Source: Aurantimonas sp. 22II-16-19i (GTDB lineage: Bacteria > Pseudomonadota > Alphaproteobacteria > Rhizobiales > Rhizobiaceae). Taken from it: a stretch of 41,102 bases of DNA. Location of the stretch: NCBI RefSeq assembly GCF_002088275.1, contig NZ_AQQS01000047.1, positions 1 through 41,102 on the forward strand, given 5' to 3'. This document shows, piece by piece, positions 6,418-14,485 of the stretch. The first letter of the stretch is position 1. Each line of letters begins with the position of its first letter. Made by a program: the position numbers and the translations under genes. A model generated the notes under the pieces. The model was not told the DNA's origin. It worked only from the letters and a program-made list of their open reading frames with translations, and made no database searches.

Positions 6418-7634
6418 CAGACGGCCTTGCTTTGGGTCGAAGTTACATTCTCAATCGGTATGTTTCGACAATATCGTGCCCATGCATCCATCAGCCTGCG
6501 GCGCTTCTCCAATGCATCGCCGCGTCGATAGGCGCGCTCCACGGCATCGCCGACCGAATGCGCCAGCGCGGCCTCGGCGACCTCGCGTTGAAAGTTGGTT
6601 TCCTCGGCAACCCAATCGCGGAAGCTGGAGCGGAAACCATGGACAGTGAACTCGCCAGCTCCCGCCGATTTGAGCGCCTTGGCAAGAGACATATCGGAGA
6701 GCGGACGGCCAGTGCGCTGCCCAGGGAAAACCAGGTCATTGACGGCGGTGGCATTCATCGTCTGGAGGATTTCGAGGACGCGCTCAGAGAGCGGAACGCG
6801 GTGCGCCTTGCCGGTCTTCATTCGCTCGGCCGGTACCGTCCAGAGCGCACCCTCTAGATCGATCTCTTGCCATGTTGCGCCCCGCGCCTCGCCGCTGCGA
6901 ACGGCTGTCAAAACCGTGAACTCCAATGCCCTTGCGCCGACGCCCTGCACGGCGTGTAGCCGCTGGAGAAATGCAGCAACATCGGCGAACGGTATAGCCG
7001 CATGATGTCCACGCGATAGCTTTGAAGGCGCTGGAAGGATCTGATCCAGATGTCCCTTCCATTGCGCAGGATTCTCGCCGCTGCGGAGCCCTCGCGCCTT
7101 GGCGTGATCGAGGACAAGCTTGGTCCGCTCCCGGACCTTCGTCGCCGTCTCCGGCTTGTCGTGCCAAAGCGGGCGAAGGACACGGAGGACGTCTTCCGTC
7201 GTCAGCTTGTCGATCGGCACCATACGAATCGAGGTGACGTAACTCCCGGCGAAGCGCTCCCACGCCGCGACGGTCTTTGCGCCGCGCCACTTCGGGCGCA
7301 TCGTGGCGATGTATTCGTCCGCGACTTGGCCGAAGGTGATGACGCGAACCGCCGCCTTGCGCTCTGCCATGTCGGTTTTTGGATCGCCGCCGGAGCCGAC
7401 AATCTCCCGGGCCTCATCTGCTTTCGATCGAGCTGTAGCGAGGGAGACGTGAGCCGTCCCAGAGCCGTAAGGTCCAAGGCCAATTTCACGCCGAGTGCCG
7501 AAGCGTCTCCAGATGAAAACCCATGAGCGACGCCCCGTCGCCTGGACGCGCAGAAAGAGCCCATCGCCATCGCCGTAGATGCCCGGCTTGGTTAGACTCC
7601 TGATTTTGCTGTCCGTCAGCTTGTGACGTGGCAT
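6417..7634 (-). CDS. P4-family tyrosine integrase
   Basis: This 405-residue tyrosine recombinase should integrate and excise the element. The N-terminal arm-binding domain (about 1-90, DUF4102 type) shows KLTDSKIRSL and the GDGDGLFLRV beta turn. A SAM-like core-binding domain follows (about 98-190). The catalytic domain carries Arg246 (TAVRSGEARG), Lys273 or Lys276 (ERMKTGKAHRVPLS), His332 and Arg335 (HGFRSSFRDW), His359 (ALAHSVGD) and Tyr369 (VERAYRRGD), so the set is complete. An AAAGG ribosome site lies about 8 bases before the ATG and overlaps one arm of an inverted repeat. Its 3' end overlaps the unknown gene. No tRNA is visible to its right, so the attachment site is not identified. Confidence 0.95.
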   Translation of the reverse strand: MPRHKLTDSKIRSLTKPGIYGDGDGLFLRVQATGRRSWVFIWRRFGTRREIGLGPYGSGTAHVSLATARSKADEAREIVGSGGDPKTDMAERKAAVRVITFGQVADEYIATMRPKWRGAKTVAAWERFAGSYVTSIRMVPIDKLTTEDVLRVLRPLWHDKPETATKVRERTKLVLDHAKARGLRSGENPAQWKGHLDQILPAPSKLSRGHHAAIPFADVAAFLQRLHAVQGVGARALEFTVLTAVRSGEARGATWQEIDLEGALWTVPAERMKTGKAHRVPLSERVLEILQTMNATAVNDLVFPGQRTGRPLSDMSLAKALKSAGAGEFTVHGFRSSFRDWVAEETNFQREVAEAALAHSVGDAVERAYRRGDALEKRRRLMDAWARYCRNIPIENVTSTQSKAV

Positions 7635-8126
7635 CCATAACGCCTTTCATAACCGGCTTGGCTGTCACTCGGGATAACCTGTGCGACCACTTTGCCATGG
7701 CGGTTATGAAAATCAATATGATGAGTGCAATAAAGTCAGCAGTTTCAGCGGCTTGGATAAGGCCCGGGGAGCCACCGCCCTTCCGACACGAAAAATTCAA
7801 TCCTCGGCGTCGAGGCCGGATTCTCACGCTTGCGTGACGGCGCGGTGACGCCGGATCGGCCGGTCCTGCAGGGCGATCAGCCTGCCGTCGATCCGGACGC
7901 CGGCGCTTCATGACGATCGGATGACGGGCGACCCGCGTCCGGACAAGCCGGTCCGGCCCCCGGCCTGCGGGCCAAACCATCCCGCCGCCATAGTTTCTCC
8001 CCGAGCAGCGACACCTGCGGCCAAGCCCGTGCCCGATCCCGCAGGAGACATTCCGCGGCCTGGGGCCTCGGCCTTCGGGCGCCCCGACAGGTCGTCGCAT
8101 CGTCGCCACCTTCCGGGAGCCGCCCG
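7635..8126. other. Gene-free junction between the phage-type element and host genes
   Basis: About 490 bases without a convincing gene. The left part, to about 7800, is AT-richer and holds the repeats described at 7645-7711; the right part has the high GC of the host. One end of the element must lie here, because the integrase usually borders an attachment site. No tRNA, tmRNA or direct repeat of the first 45 bases of the window is visible. Apparent frames here are shadows. Confidence 0.5.
7645..7711. repeat. Inverted repeat upstream of the integrase (candidate arm/operator sites)
   Basis: TTTCATAACCG at 7645-7655 and CGGTTATGAAA at 7701-7711 are perfect 11-bp inverted copies. Related ATAAC motifs occur at 7637-7641 (CATAACG) and near 7674 (GATAACC). 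The left arm covers the integrase ribosome site. This arrangement suits integrase arm-type sites or an autoregulatory operator. Function is inferred. Confidence 0.5.
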
Positions 8127-10583
8127 TTGCAGACGTCCATCCAGTTCTCCACCGCCGCCAGCCTCGACGACGTCGTCCTCCTCAATCGGGCCGTCTATGG
8201 CGGCGTCGACGACATGCCCCGCTCGTTCCTGCGCGACTGCGACGAAAGCCGCGATCCCGACGACGTCGGCAATCGCGGCGACCTCAACGTCTACGACCGC
8301 TACGACGTCTATCTCGCCCAGTTCGGCTTCGACACGCTCTCCTCGAGCGATCTCGGCTTCGAGGCGTCGGAGATTTCCGCATCCGAGATCACCGACGGCC
8401 TCGACCACAATTTCAGCTATGCCGGGGATCTCTGGCGCAACAGCTTCCAGCGGTTCGAGAACGGCACGGAAGTGCCGTTCCCGGCGGCCGGCGCCGTCGC
8501 TTTGACCGCGCTGAAGGACAACGACACCGGCAAGACCCTGCATCTCGTCCTGCGCGGCACCGACGCCGACGGCGCGACCGCCGACGGCGAGGCCGGCACG
8601 GCCGTCGGCCAGGCCCGCTACTACCGCCAGCTGGAAGCGCTGATCGACCAGATCTACGACTATGTCAGCAATCCCGCCAACGCCGTCACCGAGATCGTCG
8701 TCTCCGGCCACAGCCTCGGCGGCTCGATGGTGGATCTCTTCGCCGTCTACGACGCGGCGCGCTTTGCCGCGCTGGAGGGGATCGACCTGCAGCTCGTGGC
8801 CCTCGCCTCGGCCGGCATCGATCCCGGCGTCTTCGCCCTGAAGCCGGACTTCGACCGCACCATCGTCTCCCTCGACATCGACGGTAACGGCACCATCAGC
8901 CTGCTGCAGACGCCGGACTGGTATATCCAGTACGACCATGCCGACGACATCGTGCGCAATCCATCGCGATACGACTTCCTGCGCCACAGCCAGACCGACC
9001 CGGCCCAGGCGCCGATCACCAATTTCGCCATCGGCGCGATCTCCGACCAGCTGCATTTTTCCGGCAACCGCCTGCAGATCGAGGCGCCGCTGGTCGACCA
9101 GTACGCGCTCTCGCCGAACTTCGAGACCAACTTCCTCGCCCAGCACTATGCCAGCTTCTACGAGCTCGTCGGCCAGGCCTTCGTGGAGGCCGCGGCGCTT
9201 GCCCCCTCCCTCGACTACGACCGCTTCGTCACGCTGCACGGCTTCGACGCCCTCCTTGCGGACACGGTCGGCGACAACAACGTCAATGGCTGGGGCGTGC
9301 CGATTGACAATGCGTTCAATGCAGGCGCGTCGAGCGAAGACCTCTTCGTCATGGGCATCGACGGCGACGACCGGATCGTCACCGGCAGCGGAAACGATTT
9401 CCTGGCGGGCGGTGAGGGATCGGACAGCCTCTTCGGCGGGGCCGGCGACGACGCGCTGGACGGCGGCGAGGGCAATGACCTCCTTGCCGGCGGCACCGGC
9501 GCCGACCGGCTGGCGGGCGGGGGCGGCATCGATGCGGCGAGCTATGCCGGGTCGGTCACCGGCTTTCTCGCCGATCTCGTCGCCGTCGGCCTCAACACCT
9601 GGGAAGCGGCCGGGGACGTCTTCGATTCCATCGAGAACCTCATCGGCTCGGCCTTTTCCGACAATCTGCGCGGCGACGACGGGGCGAACGTCCTCACCGG
9701 CGGGCTCGGCGACGACCTCCTCTTCGGCCGGGGCGGCAACGACCTCCTGATCGGCGGCGCCGGCGCCGACCTCCTCAACGGCTATTCCGGCAACGATACG
9801 GCGAGCTACCGATCCGCCACCGGCGTCCTCGCCGATCTCGCCGTTTGGGCGGTCAACACCGGCGAGGCCGCCGGCGACAGCTATGTCTGGATCGAGAATC
9901 TCGAAGGCTCGCGCCTTGCCGACAATCTGCGCGGCGACGATCTCGCCAACCTCCTCGCCGGCGGGGCGGGCGACGACCGCCTGTTCGGCCGCGGCGGCGA
10001 CGACGTCCTGATCGGCGGCGCCGGCGCCGACCTCCTCAACGGCTATTCCGGCGACGACACCGCCAGCTACCGGACGGCCAGCGCCGGCGTCATCGCCGAT
10101 CTCGCCGTTTCGACGGTCAACACCGGCGAGGCCGCCGGCGACAGCTATTTGTGGATCGAGAACCTCGAAGGCTCGCGCTTCGCCGACAACCTGCGCGGCG
10201 ACGATCTCGCCAATGGTCTCGGCGGCGGGGCCGGCGACGACCGGCTGTTCGGCCGGGGCGGCGACGACACGCTCGCCGGCGGCGCCGGCTACGACCTCAT
10301 CGTCGGCGGAACCGGGAACGACACGCTCACCGGCGGTTTCAACGCCGACGTCTTCGCCTTCGGCAACGGCTTCGGCCAGGACACGATCACCGATTTCGAC
10401 GCCACCAACGACTTCGAGAAGATCGACCTGACGAACGTCACCGGCATCACCGGCTTCGCCGATCTGGCCGCCAATCATCTCCAGCAGTCCGGCACCGACA
10501 CGCTGATCGTCGACGGGCCGAACGTCATCACCCTGGCCGGCGTCGCCATCGCCGATCTCGACGCCGCCGACTTCATCTTCTGA
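8127..10583 (+). CDS. RTX-repeat class 3-type lipase, probably type I secreted
   Basis: This 818-residue protein is a likely secreted lipase or esterase. The N-terminal half holds an alpha/beta-hydrolase of lipase class 3 style with the nucleophile elbow GHSLGGS at 194-200 (Ser196), a likely acid at Asp273/Asp274 (YDHADDIV) and His340 ([11 protein letters not shown]). From about residue 410 it becomes RTX sequence: GGxGxDxLxGG nonapeptides that bind calcium, with three closely similar repeat modules. The end ([10 protein letters not shown]) fits a type I secretion signal, and there is no N-terminal signal peptide. The start is a TTG with GGGAG 7 bases upstream, so expression may be modest. 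No ABC exporter or membrane-fusion gene lies alongside, so a transporter elsewhere is expected. Substrate unknown. Confidence 0.88.
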   Translation: MQTSIQFSTAASLDDVVLLNRAVYGGVDDMPRSFLRDCDESRDPDDVGNRGDLNVYDRYDVYLAQFGFDTLSSSDLGFEASEISASEITDGLDHNFSYAGDLWRNSFQRFENGTEVPFPAAGAVALTALKDNDTGKTLHLVLRGTDADGATADGEAGTAVGQARYYRQLEALIDQIYDYVSNPANAVTEIVVSGHSLGGSMVDLFAVYDAARFAALEGIDLQLVALASAGIDPGVFALKPDFDRTIVSLDIDGNGTISLLQTPDWYIQYDHADDIVRNPSRYDFLRHSQTDPAQAPITNFAIGAISDQLHFSGNRLQIEAPLVDQYALSPNFETNFLAQHYASFYELVGQAFVEAAALAPSLDYDRFVTLHGFDALLADTVGDNNVNGWGVPIDNAFNAGASSEDLFVMGIDGDDRIVTGSGNDFLAGGEGSDSLFGGAGDDALDGGEGNDLLAGGTGADRLAGGGGIDAASYAGSVTGFLADLVAVGLNTWEAAGDVFDSIENLIGSAFSDNLRGDDGANVLTGGLGDDLLFGRGGNDLLIGGAGADLLNGYSGNDTASYRSATGVLADLAVWAVNTGEAAGDSYVWIENLEGSRLADNLRGDDLANLLAGGAGDDRLFGRGGDDVLIGGAGADLLNGYSGDDTASYRTASAGVIADLAVSTVNTGEAAGDSYLWIENLEGSRFADNLRGDDLANGLGGGAGDDRLFGRGGDDTLAGGAGYDLIVGGTGNDTLTGGFNADVFAFGNGFGQDTITDFDATNDFEKIDLTNVTGITGFADLAANHLQQSGTDTLIVDGPNVITLAGVAIADLDAADFIF
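9527..10315 (+). repeat. Three tandem modules of about 87 residues in the RTX lipase
   Basis: Each module of about 261-264 bases encodes an ASYR/ASYA-type start, a VxADLA strand, NTGEAAGD, an IENLEGS-type segment, ADNLRGDD and an LFGRGG turn. The second and third copies are most alike; one DNA segment near 9747 recurs almost unchanged at 10008. This implies recent internal duplication and makes copy-number change by recombination likely. Boundaries are approximate. Confidence 0.75.
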
Positions 10584-10709
10584 CAGGGCCGTGCCGGGCG
10601 GCAAAGCGCCTCGGCGACGGCGGCGCGAGCCGGCCGGCGGGTCGGAGCGGTTGCGAAGCGAGCATCGTCGCACCATCCTTGGGTCATGTCCAAGCCATCG
10701 AGCGATCCC

Positions 10710-11192
10710 ATGACCCGCACCCCCGCCGTCCTGTTCGTCTGTCTCGGCAACATCTGCCGCTCGCCGCTCGCCGAAGCGGCATTCCGGGCGGCGGCGGAAC
10801 GGGCGGGCCTTGCCGTCCATGTGGAGTCCGCCGGTCTCGGCCGATGGCATCTCGGCTATCCGCCGGATGCCCGGGCACAGGCCGTGGCGCGGCGCAACGG
10901 CATCGAGATCGGCGAGCGGCAGGCCCGGCTCGTCACGGCGGAGGACTTCTACCGCTTCGACCATGTCATCGGCCTCGACGCGGAGAACCTTTCGGGGCTC
11001 AGACGGCTGGCGCCGGCGGACGGGCGGGCCGAGATCAGCCTGCTGCTCGACCACGTCCCGGGGCGCGAGGGCCAGTCGGTCACCGATCCCTATTACGAGG
11101 AGGACGCCGCCTTCGACGACGCCTGGCGCGACGCCTGCGCCGGCGCCGACGCGCTGGTGGAGCGGCTTTCGGCCGAGACCGCCGGCCGATGA
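10710..11192 (+). CDS. Low-molecular-weight protein-tyrosine phosphatase family
   Basis: This 160-residue protein has the phosphate loop VCLGNICRSP (Cys11 nucleophile, Arg17) right after the first strand and the acid loop VTDPYYEED with Asp126. Length and motif order fit LMW-PTP enzymes. ATG 10710 gives the usual family N terminus; ATG 10686 would add 8 residues and has no better ribosome site. The stop overlaps the start of the fructosamine-kinase-like gene as ATGA. Established work showed that human LMW-PTP-A acts as a ribulosamine-5-phosphate phosphatase, and bacterial kinases of the neighbouring family act on ribulosamines. A joint role in removing sugar adducts from proteins is therefore plausible. 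A role in tyrosine dephosphorylation remains possible; no exopolysaccharide kinase gene lies close by. Confidence 0.92.
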   Translation: MTRTPAVLFVCLGNICRSPLAEAAFRAAAERAGLAVHVESAGLGRWHLGYPPDARAQAVARRNGIEIGERQARLVTAEDFYRFDHVIGLDAENLSGLRRLAPADGRAEISLLLDHVPGREGQSVTDPYYEEDAAFDDAWRDACAGADALVERLSAETAGR

Positions 11193-11995
11193 GCGGCCTT
11201 GGCGAACACGCCGCGCGCCTCCTCGGCTCGCAGGTCGCGCGCTCTTCCCGCTTTGCCGGCGGCTCCCTGTCGGATGTCGATCTGGTGCAGCTCGAGGACG
11301 GCCGGGAGATGCTGGTGAAGTCCGGCCCCTCCCCGGTTGCCGAGGCCGCCATGCTGCGGGCGATGAGGGCGGCGGGCGTGCCGGCGCCTGAAGTCCTTGC
11401 GGCCGACGAGCACGGGCTCGCCATCGAACGGCTGCCGGACGACGGCGACCTTGCCGCCGCCTGGGGGGATCTGGGGCAGGTGCTGCGGCGACTGCATGGA
11501 ACGACGGGCGAGCGCTATGGCTGGGACGGCGACTACGCCTTCGGGTCGCTGCGAGTCGCCAACGACTGGAGCTGCGACTGGCCGTGCTTCTTCGGCGAGA
11601 GGCGGCTCGCGGTCGCCGCCAAGGGCACGGGTGCGGACGTCGAGCGCCGCGTCGAGGCACTATGCGCGAAACTCCCCGAGATCCTGCCGGGGCAGCCGAA
11701 ACCTTCGCTCCTCCACGGCGACCTGTGGAGCGGCAACGTCCTCACCTTCGCCGGCAAGGTCTCCGGGCTGATCGATCCGGCCTGCTATTTCGGCGACGGC
11801 GAGATCGACATCGCCATGCTCGGCCTGTTCGCCCGGCCGAGCGGCGCGTTCTTCGACGCCTACGGGCCGCTGCCGGCCGGCCACGCCAAGCGGGCGCCGG
11901 TCTACGCCCTGTGGCCGGCGCTGGTGCATCTGAACCTCTTCGGCGGCGGCTACCGAGGCATGGTCGAAGGCTATCTCGATCAGGCGGGGTTCTGA
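11189..11995 (+). CDS. Fructosamine/ketosamine-3-kinase family protein
   Basis: This 268-residue protein belongs to the fructosamine-3-kinase family, which phosphorylates O3 of ketosamines on glycated proteins so that the adduct becomes unstable. It shows a kinase-like N lobe (GGSLSDVDLVQLEDGREMLVK, Lys44), the hinge region AIERLPDDGD, the catalytic motif HGDLWSGN at 176-183 (Asp178) and the metal-binding IDPACYFGDGEIDIAML (Asp196). The start at 11189 is set by the ATGA overlap with the phosphatase gene and gives full family length; the open frame upstream is a shadow of the phosphatase. Bacterial members often prefer ribulosamine and erythrulosamine. The substrate here is not decided by sequence. 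Confidence 0.92.
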   Translation: MSGLGEHAARLLGSQVARSSRFAGGSLSDVDLVQLEDGREMLVKSGPSPVAEAAMLRAMRAAGVPAPEVLAADEHGLAIERLPDDGDLAAAWGDLGQVLRRLHGTTGERYGWDGDYAFGSLRVANDWSCDWPCFFGERRLAVAAKGTGADVERRVEALCAKLPEILPGQPKPSLLHGDLWSGNVLTFAGKVSGLIDPACYFGDGEIDIAMLGLFARPSGAFFDAYGPLPAGHAKRAPVYALWPALVHLNLFGGGYRGMVEGYLDQAGF

Positions 11996-12080
11996 GGCGA
12001 GGCCTTGCCGCGCCGCTGCTGCAAGCTGTCGCGGCCGGCCAAGCCTTTCCGTCGGCCTTGCGGTGGCCAGATAGGGGAAG

Positions 12081-12911
12081 ATGAGCGAGCCCTGCATCAT
12101 CACCGTCGCGATCACCGGATCGCTGCCGACGAAGGCCAACAATCCGGCGGTGCCGATCACCGTCGCCGAACAGGTCGAATCCACCCACGCGGCCTTTGAG
12201 GCGGGGGCGAGCCTCGTCCACTGCCACGTGCGCAACGACGACGAGACGCCGTCCTCCGACCCGGAGAAGTTCGCCCGGCTGATCGAGGGGGTGCGCAGGC
12301 ACTGCCCCGGCATGATCGTCCAGTTCTCCACCGGCGGGCGCTCGGGCGCGGGACGCGAGCGCGGCGGCATGCTGGCGCTGAAGCCGGACATGGCGTCGCT
12401 ATCGACCGGCTCGGTGAACTTCCCGACAAGGATCTACGAGAACGCGCCGGACCTCGTCGACTGGCTGGCCGAGGAGATGCTGCGCCACGGGGTGAAGCCC
12501 GAGATCGAGGCCTTCGACCTGTCGATGATCTTCAAGGCCGCCGAAATGGCCGGGGACGGCCGCATCGCCGGGCCGCTGCACGTGCAGTTCGTCATGGGCG
12601 TCAAGAACGCCATGCCGGCGGACCGGGAGAGCTTCGGCTTCTTTGCGAGGACCCTGAAGCGCCTCGCCCCCGACGCCACCTTCACCGGCGCCGGGATCGG
12701 CCGCAACCAGGCGACGCTCATCGAATGGAGCCTCGAGGAAGGCGGCCACTGCCGCACCGGCCTCGAGGACAACGTCCGCCTGTCGCGAAGCGAGCTTGCC
12801 CCCTCCAACGCGGCGCTGGTGCGCCTTGCCGCCGAGGCCTGCCAGAGGCATGGCCGCCATCCGGCGAGCCCGGCGGAGGCACGGCGCCTCCTGTCGCTGC
12901 CGCCCGCCTGA
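12081..12911 (+). CDS. BKACE (DUF849) beta-keto acid cleavage enzyme
   Basis: This 276-residue TIM-barrel protein belongs to DUF849/BKACE, enzymes that condense a beta-keto acid with acetyl-CoA and release acetoacetate plus a new CoA ester (prototype: 3-keto-5-aminohexanoate cleavage enzyme, Kce). Zinc-binding motifs are visible: LVHCHVR with His47 and His49, and GLEDNVRL with Glu229. Other family landmarks are ITGSLPTKANNPAVP at the start, QFSTGGRSG near 81-89, and AGIGRNQ near 204-210. An AGGGGAAG ribosome site precedes the ATG. No neighbouring carnitine, lysine or betaine pathway gene helps to name the substrate. Family certain, substrate unknown. Confidence 0.93.
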   Translation: MSEPCIITVAITGSLPTKANNPAVPITVAEQVESTHAAFEAGASLVHCHVRNDDETPSSDPEKFARLIEGVRRHCPGMIVQFSTGGRSGAGRERGGMLALKPDMASLSTGSVNFPTRIYENAPDLVDWLAEEMLRHGVKPEIEAFDLSMIFKAAEMAGDGRIAGPLHVQFVMGVKNAMPADRESFGFFARTLKRLAPDATFTGAGIGRNQATLIEWSLEEGGHCRTGLEDNVRLSRSELAPSNAALVRLAAEACQRHGRHPASPAEARRLLSLPPA

Positions 12912-12964
12912 GGCGCCGGCCGCCACTTCATCCTCTCTCCTTCCCGTTTCATGGCGTCTCCTGA

Positions 12965-13732
12965 ATGATCGATCCCCGCAAGCTGCCCCCTCGTTTTCAA
13001 CAGATCCCCCTGCGGCTCTGGCAGATGGTGGAAACCTGGACCCTGGTCGGCGCGCTGGTGACCGCCGGGGCGATCTGGGCGTTCGTCTCCTTGGCCGGCG
13101 AGGTGGTCGAGGGCGACACCCAAGGCCTCGACCGCGACATCCTCCTCGCCCTTCGCTCCAGCACCGACGTCTCCGACCCGATCGGCCCGCGCTGGGTGGA
13201 GGAGATGGGCCGCGACGTGACGGCGCTCGGCGGCACCGGCATCCTGATCATGATCACCACCTTCGTCGGGCTCTATCTCTGGGTCTCCGGCAAGCGCCGC
13301 TCCATGGTGATGGTCGTTGCGGCCATCGGCAGCGGCTTCCTGATGGGCCAGATCCTGAAGCGCAGCTTCGACCGGGCCCGCCCGGACCTCGTGCCGCATG
13401 GCGACTACGTCTATACTGCGAGCTTTCCGAGCGGCCACGCGATGATGTCGGCGATCACCTATCTGACGCTGGGGATCCTGCTCGCGAGGGTCGAGCCGCG
13501 GCGCCGGGTGCGGGCGTTCCTGCTCGGCCTCGCGGTGTTCCTGACGGTGATCATCGGCGTCAGCCGCGTCTATCTCGGCGTCCACTGGCCGACCGACGTC
13601 CTCGCCGGCTGGACGGCGGGCGCCGCCTGGGCGCTGATGTGGTGGCTGCTCGCGACCTGGCTGGAGCGCCGTGGCGCCGTCGAGCCGAGCCCGCAGACCA
13701 TCGAGGGCGGCTCGGCCCACCCCGGAGACTGA
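12965..13732 (+). CDS. PAP2-family membrane phosphatase
   Basis: This 255-residue integral membrane protein carries the three PAP2 phosphatase motifs in order: KRSFDRARP at 132-140, SFPSGHA at 153-159 with catalytic His158, and SRVYLGVHWPTD at 200-211 with nucleophile His207. About six membrane segments are apparent, beginning near residues 25-45. Enzymes of this type hydrolyse lipid phosphates such as undecaprenyl diphosphate, phosphatidate or phosphatidylglycerol phosphate at the outer face of the inner membrane; the sequence does not tell which. It follows the BKACE gene by about 50 bases and may be co-transcribed with it, although no functional link is obvious. A short CTCCC/GGGAG hairpin follows at 13775-13788. 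Confidence 0.92.
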   Translation: MIDPRKLPPRFQQIPLRLWQMVETWTLVGALVTAGAIWAFVSLAGEVVEGDTQGLDRDILLALRSSTDVSDPIGPRWVEEMGRDVTALGGTGILIMITTFVGLYLWVSGKRRSMVMVVAAIGSGFLMGQILKRSFDRARPDLVPHGDYVYTASFPSGHAMMSAITYLTLGILLARVEPRRRVRAFLLGLAVFLTVIIGVSRVYLGVHWPTDVLAGWTAGAAWALMWWLLATWLERRGAVEPSPQTIEGGSAHPGD

Positions 13733-13960
13733 GGCCGCCGCGGCTTCTGCCCGCGCCACTTCCTGCAGCGGACACTCCCTCACGGGAGCGGCTCCGGACG
13801 CGGCCGCCCGAGCGGCGGGGGTGTGGCTGCACGCCTGTCGGTGTCGAGTCACGGCACGCCGGGGCGTAGGGCGCGACCCGCCACGAGTGGGCCGCCGGCC
13901 GCCCGGCCATTGTCAACGCCTCGTCATCGCAGCGTTCGGAATCCTCAACGGTCATATGCA

Positions 13961-13996
13961 TTGCATCCTATTAGATAGGACACTATCAATAGAGGC
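13961..13996 (+). promoter_or_regulatory. Candidate promoter and operator of the marR-efflux operon
   Basis: This stretch is AT-richer than its surroundings. A -35-like TTGCAT (13961-13966) and a -10-like TATCAA (13984-13989) are 17 bases apart. Two overlapping inverted repeats lie between them: CCTAT-TAG-ATAGG (13967-13979) and GATAG-GACA-CTATC (13974-13987). They would suit a MarR dimer blocking its own promoter. The -10 ends only 7 bases before the ATG, so the transcript could be nearly leaderless. Inferred from sequence only. Confidence 0.5.
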
Positions 13997-14485
13997 ATGA
14001 CACAGGATGCTTCCCTCCAGTTCGACCTGACCACCAACCTGCTGCGCATCGGCCGCGTCTGGCGCAAACAGGCGCGCGCGTCGATCGAGGCTCATGGCGT
14101 CTCGGAGGCCTGCGCCCATCCGCTGGTGACGATCGGCCGGCTGGGGGACGGGGTGCGCCAGGGCGCCGTCGCCGAGGAGGTGGGGATCGAGGGACCCTCG
14201 CTCGTCCGGCTCCTCGACCAGATGTGCGACTGCGGCCTCGTCGAGCGGCGGGAGGATCCGGCCGATCGCCGCGCCAAGACGCTGTGGCTGACGGAACGCG
14301 GCCACGCCGTGATGGCACGCATCGAGGCCGACCTCGTCGCGCTGAGGTCGCGCGTCCTCGCAGACGTTCCCCGCGACGACATCGCCGCGACCCTCCGGGT
14401 CTTCGCCGCGTTCGACGCCTACCGGCCCGGCGGGGAGGATGAGCGCGACGACGGCCCGGCGACGCGGTTGCAAGAGACGTCGTGA
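13997..14485 (+). CDS. MarR-family transcriptional regulator
   Basis: This 162-residue protein has the MarR winged helix: a helical dimerisation start (LLRIGRVWRKQARASIEAH), an HTH around GAVAEEVGIEGPSLVRLLDQM and the wing signature EDPADRRAKTLWLTERG. MarR proteins usually repress an adjacent transporter gene until an aromatic acid or similar ligand binds. Here the stop overlaps the FUSC start as TGATG, so regulator and pump are in one operon and feedback control is expected. A candidate operator lies directly upstream. AGAGG lies just before the ATG, probably too close for a normal ribosome site. Confidence 0.92.
   Translation: MTQDASLQFDLTTNLLRIGRVWRKQARASIEAHGVSEACAHPLVTIGRLGDGVRQGAVAEEVGIEGPSLVRLLDQMCDCGLVERREDPADRRAKTLWLTERGHAVMARIEADLVALRSRVLADVPRDDIAATLRVFAAFDAYRPGGEDERDDGPATRLQETS

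Noticed and set aside
7740-7860. Possible tRNA 3' end as attachment site
   Set aside because: No cloverleaf or T-loop sequence could be recognised on either strand.
7921-8505. A 194-residue plus-strand frame ahead of the lipase
   Set aside because: It overlaps the lipase gene in another frame, is Pro/Ser/Arg-rich and has no domain; it is a shadow.
7908-11660. A very long minus-strand frame of 1250 residues opposite the lipase and phosphatase genes
   Set aside because: GC-rich coding DNA often leaves the opposite strand open. The sense strand shows real catalytic motifs, while this frame is Gly/Ala/Arg/Val-biased repeat shadow of the RTX region.
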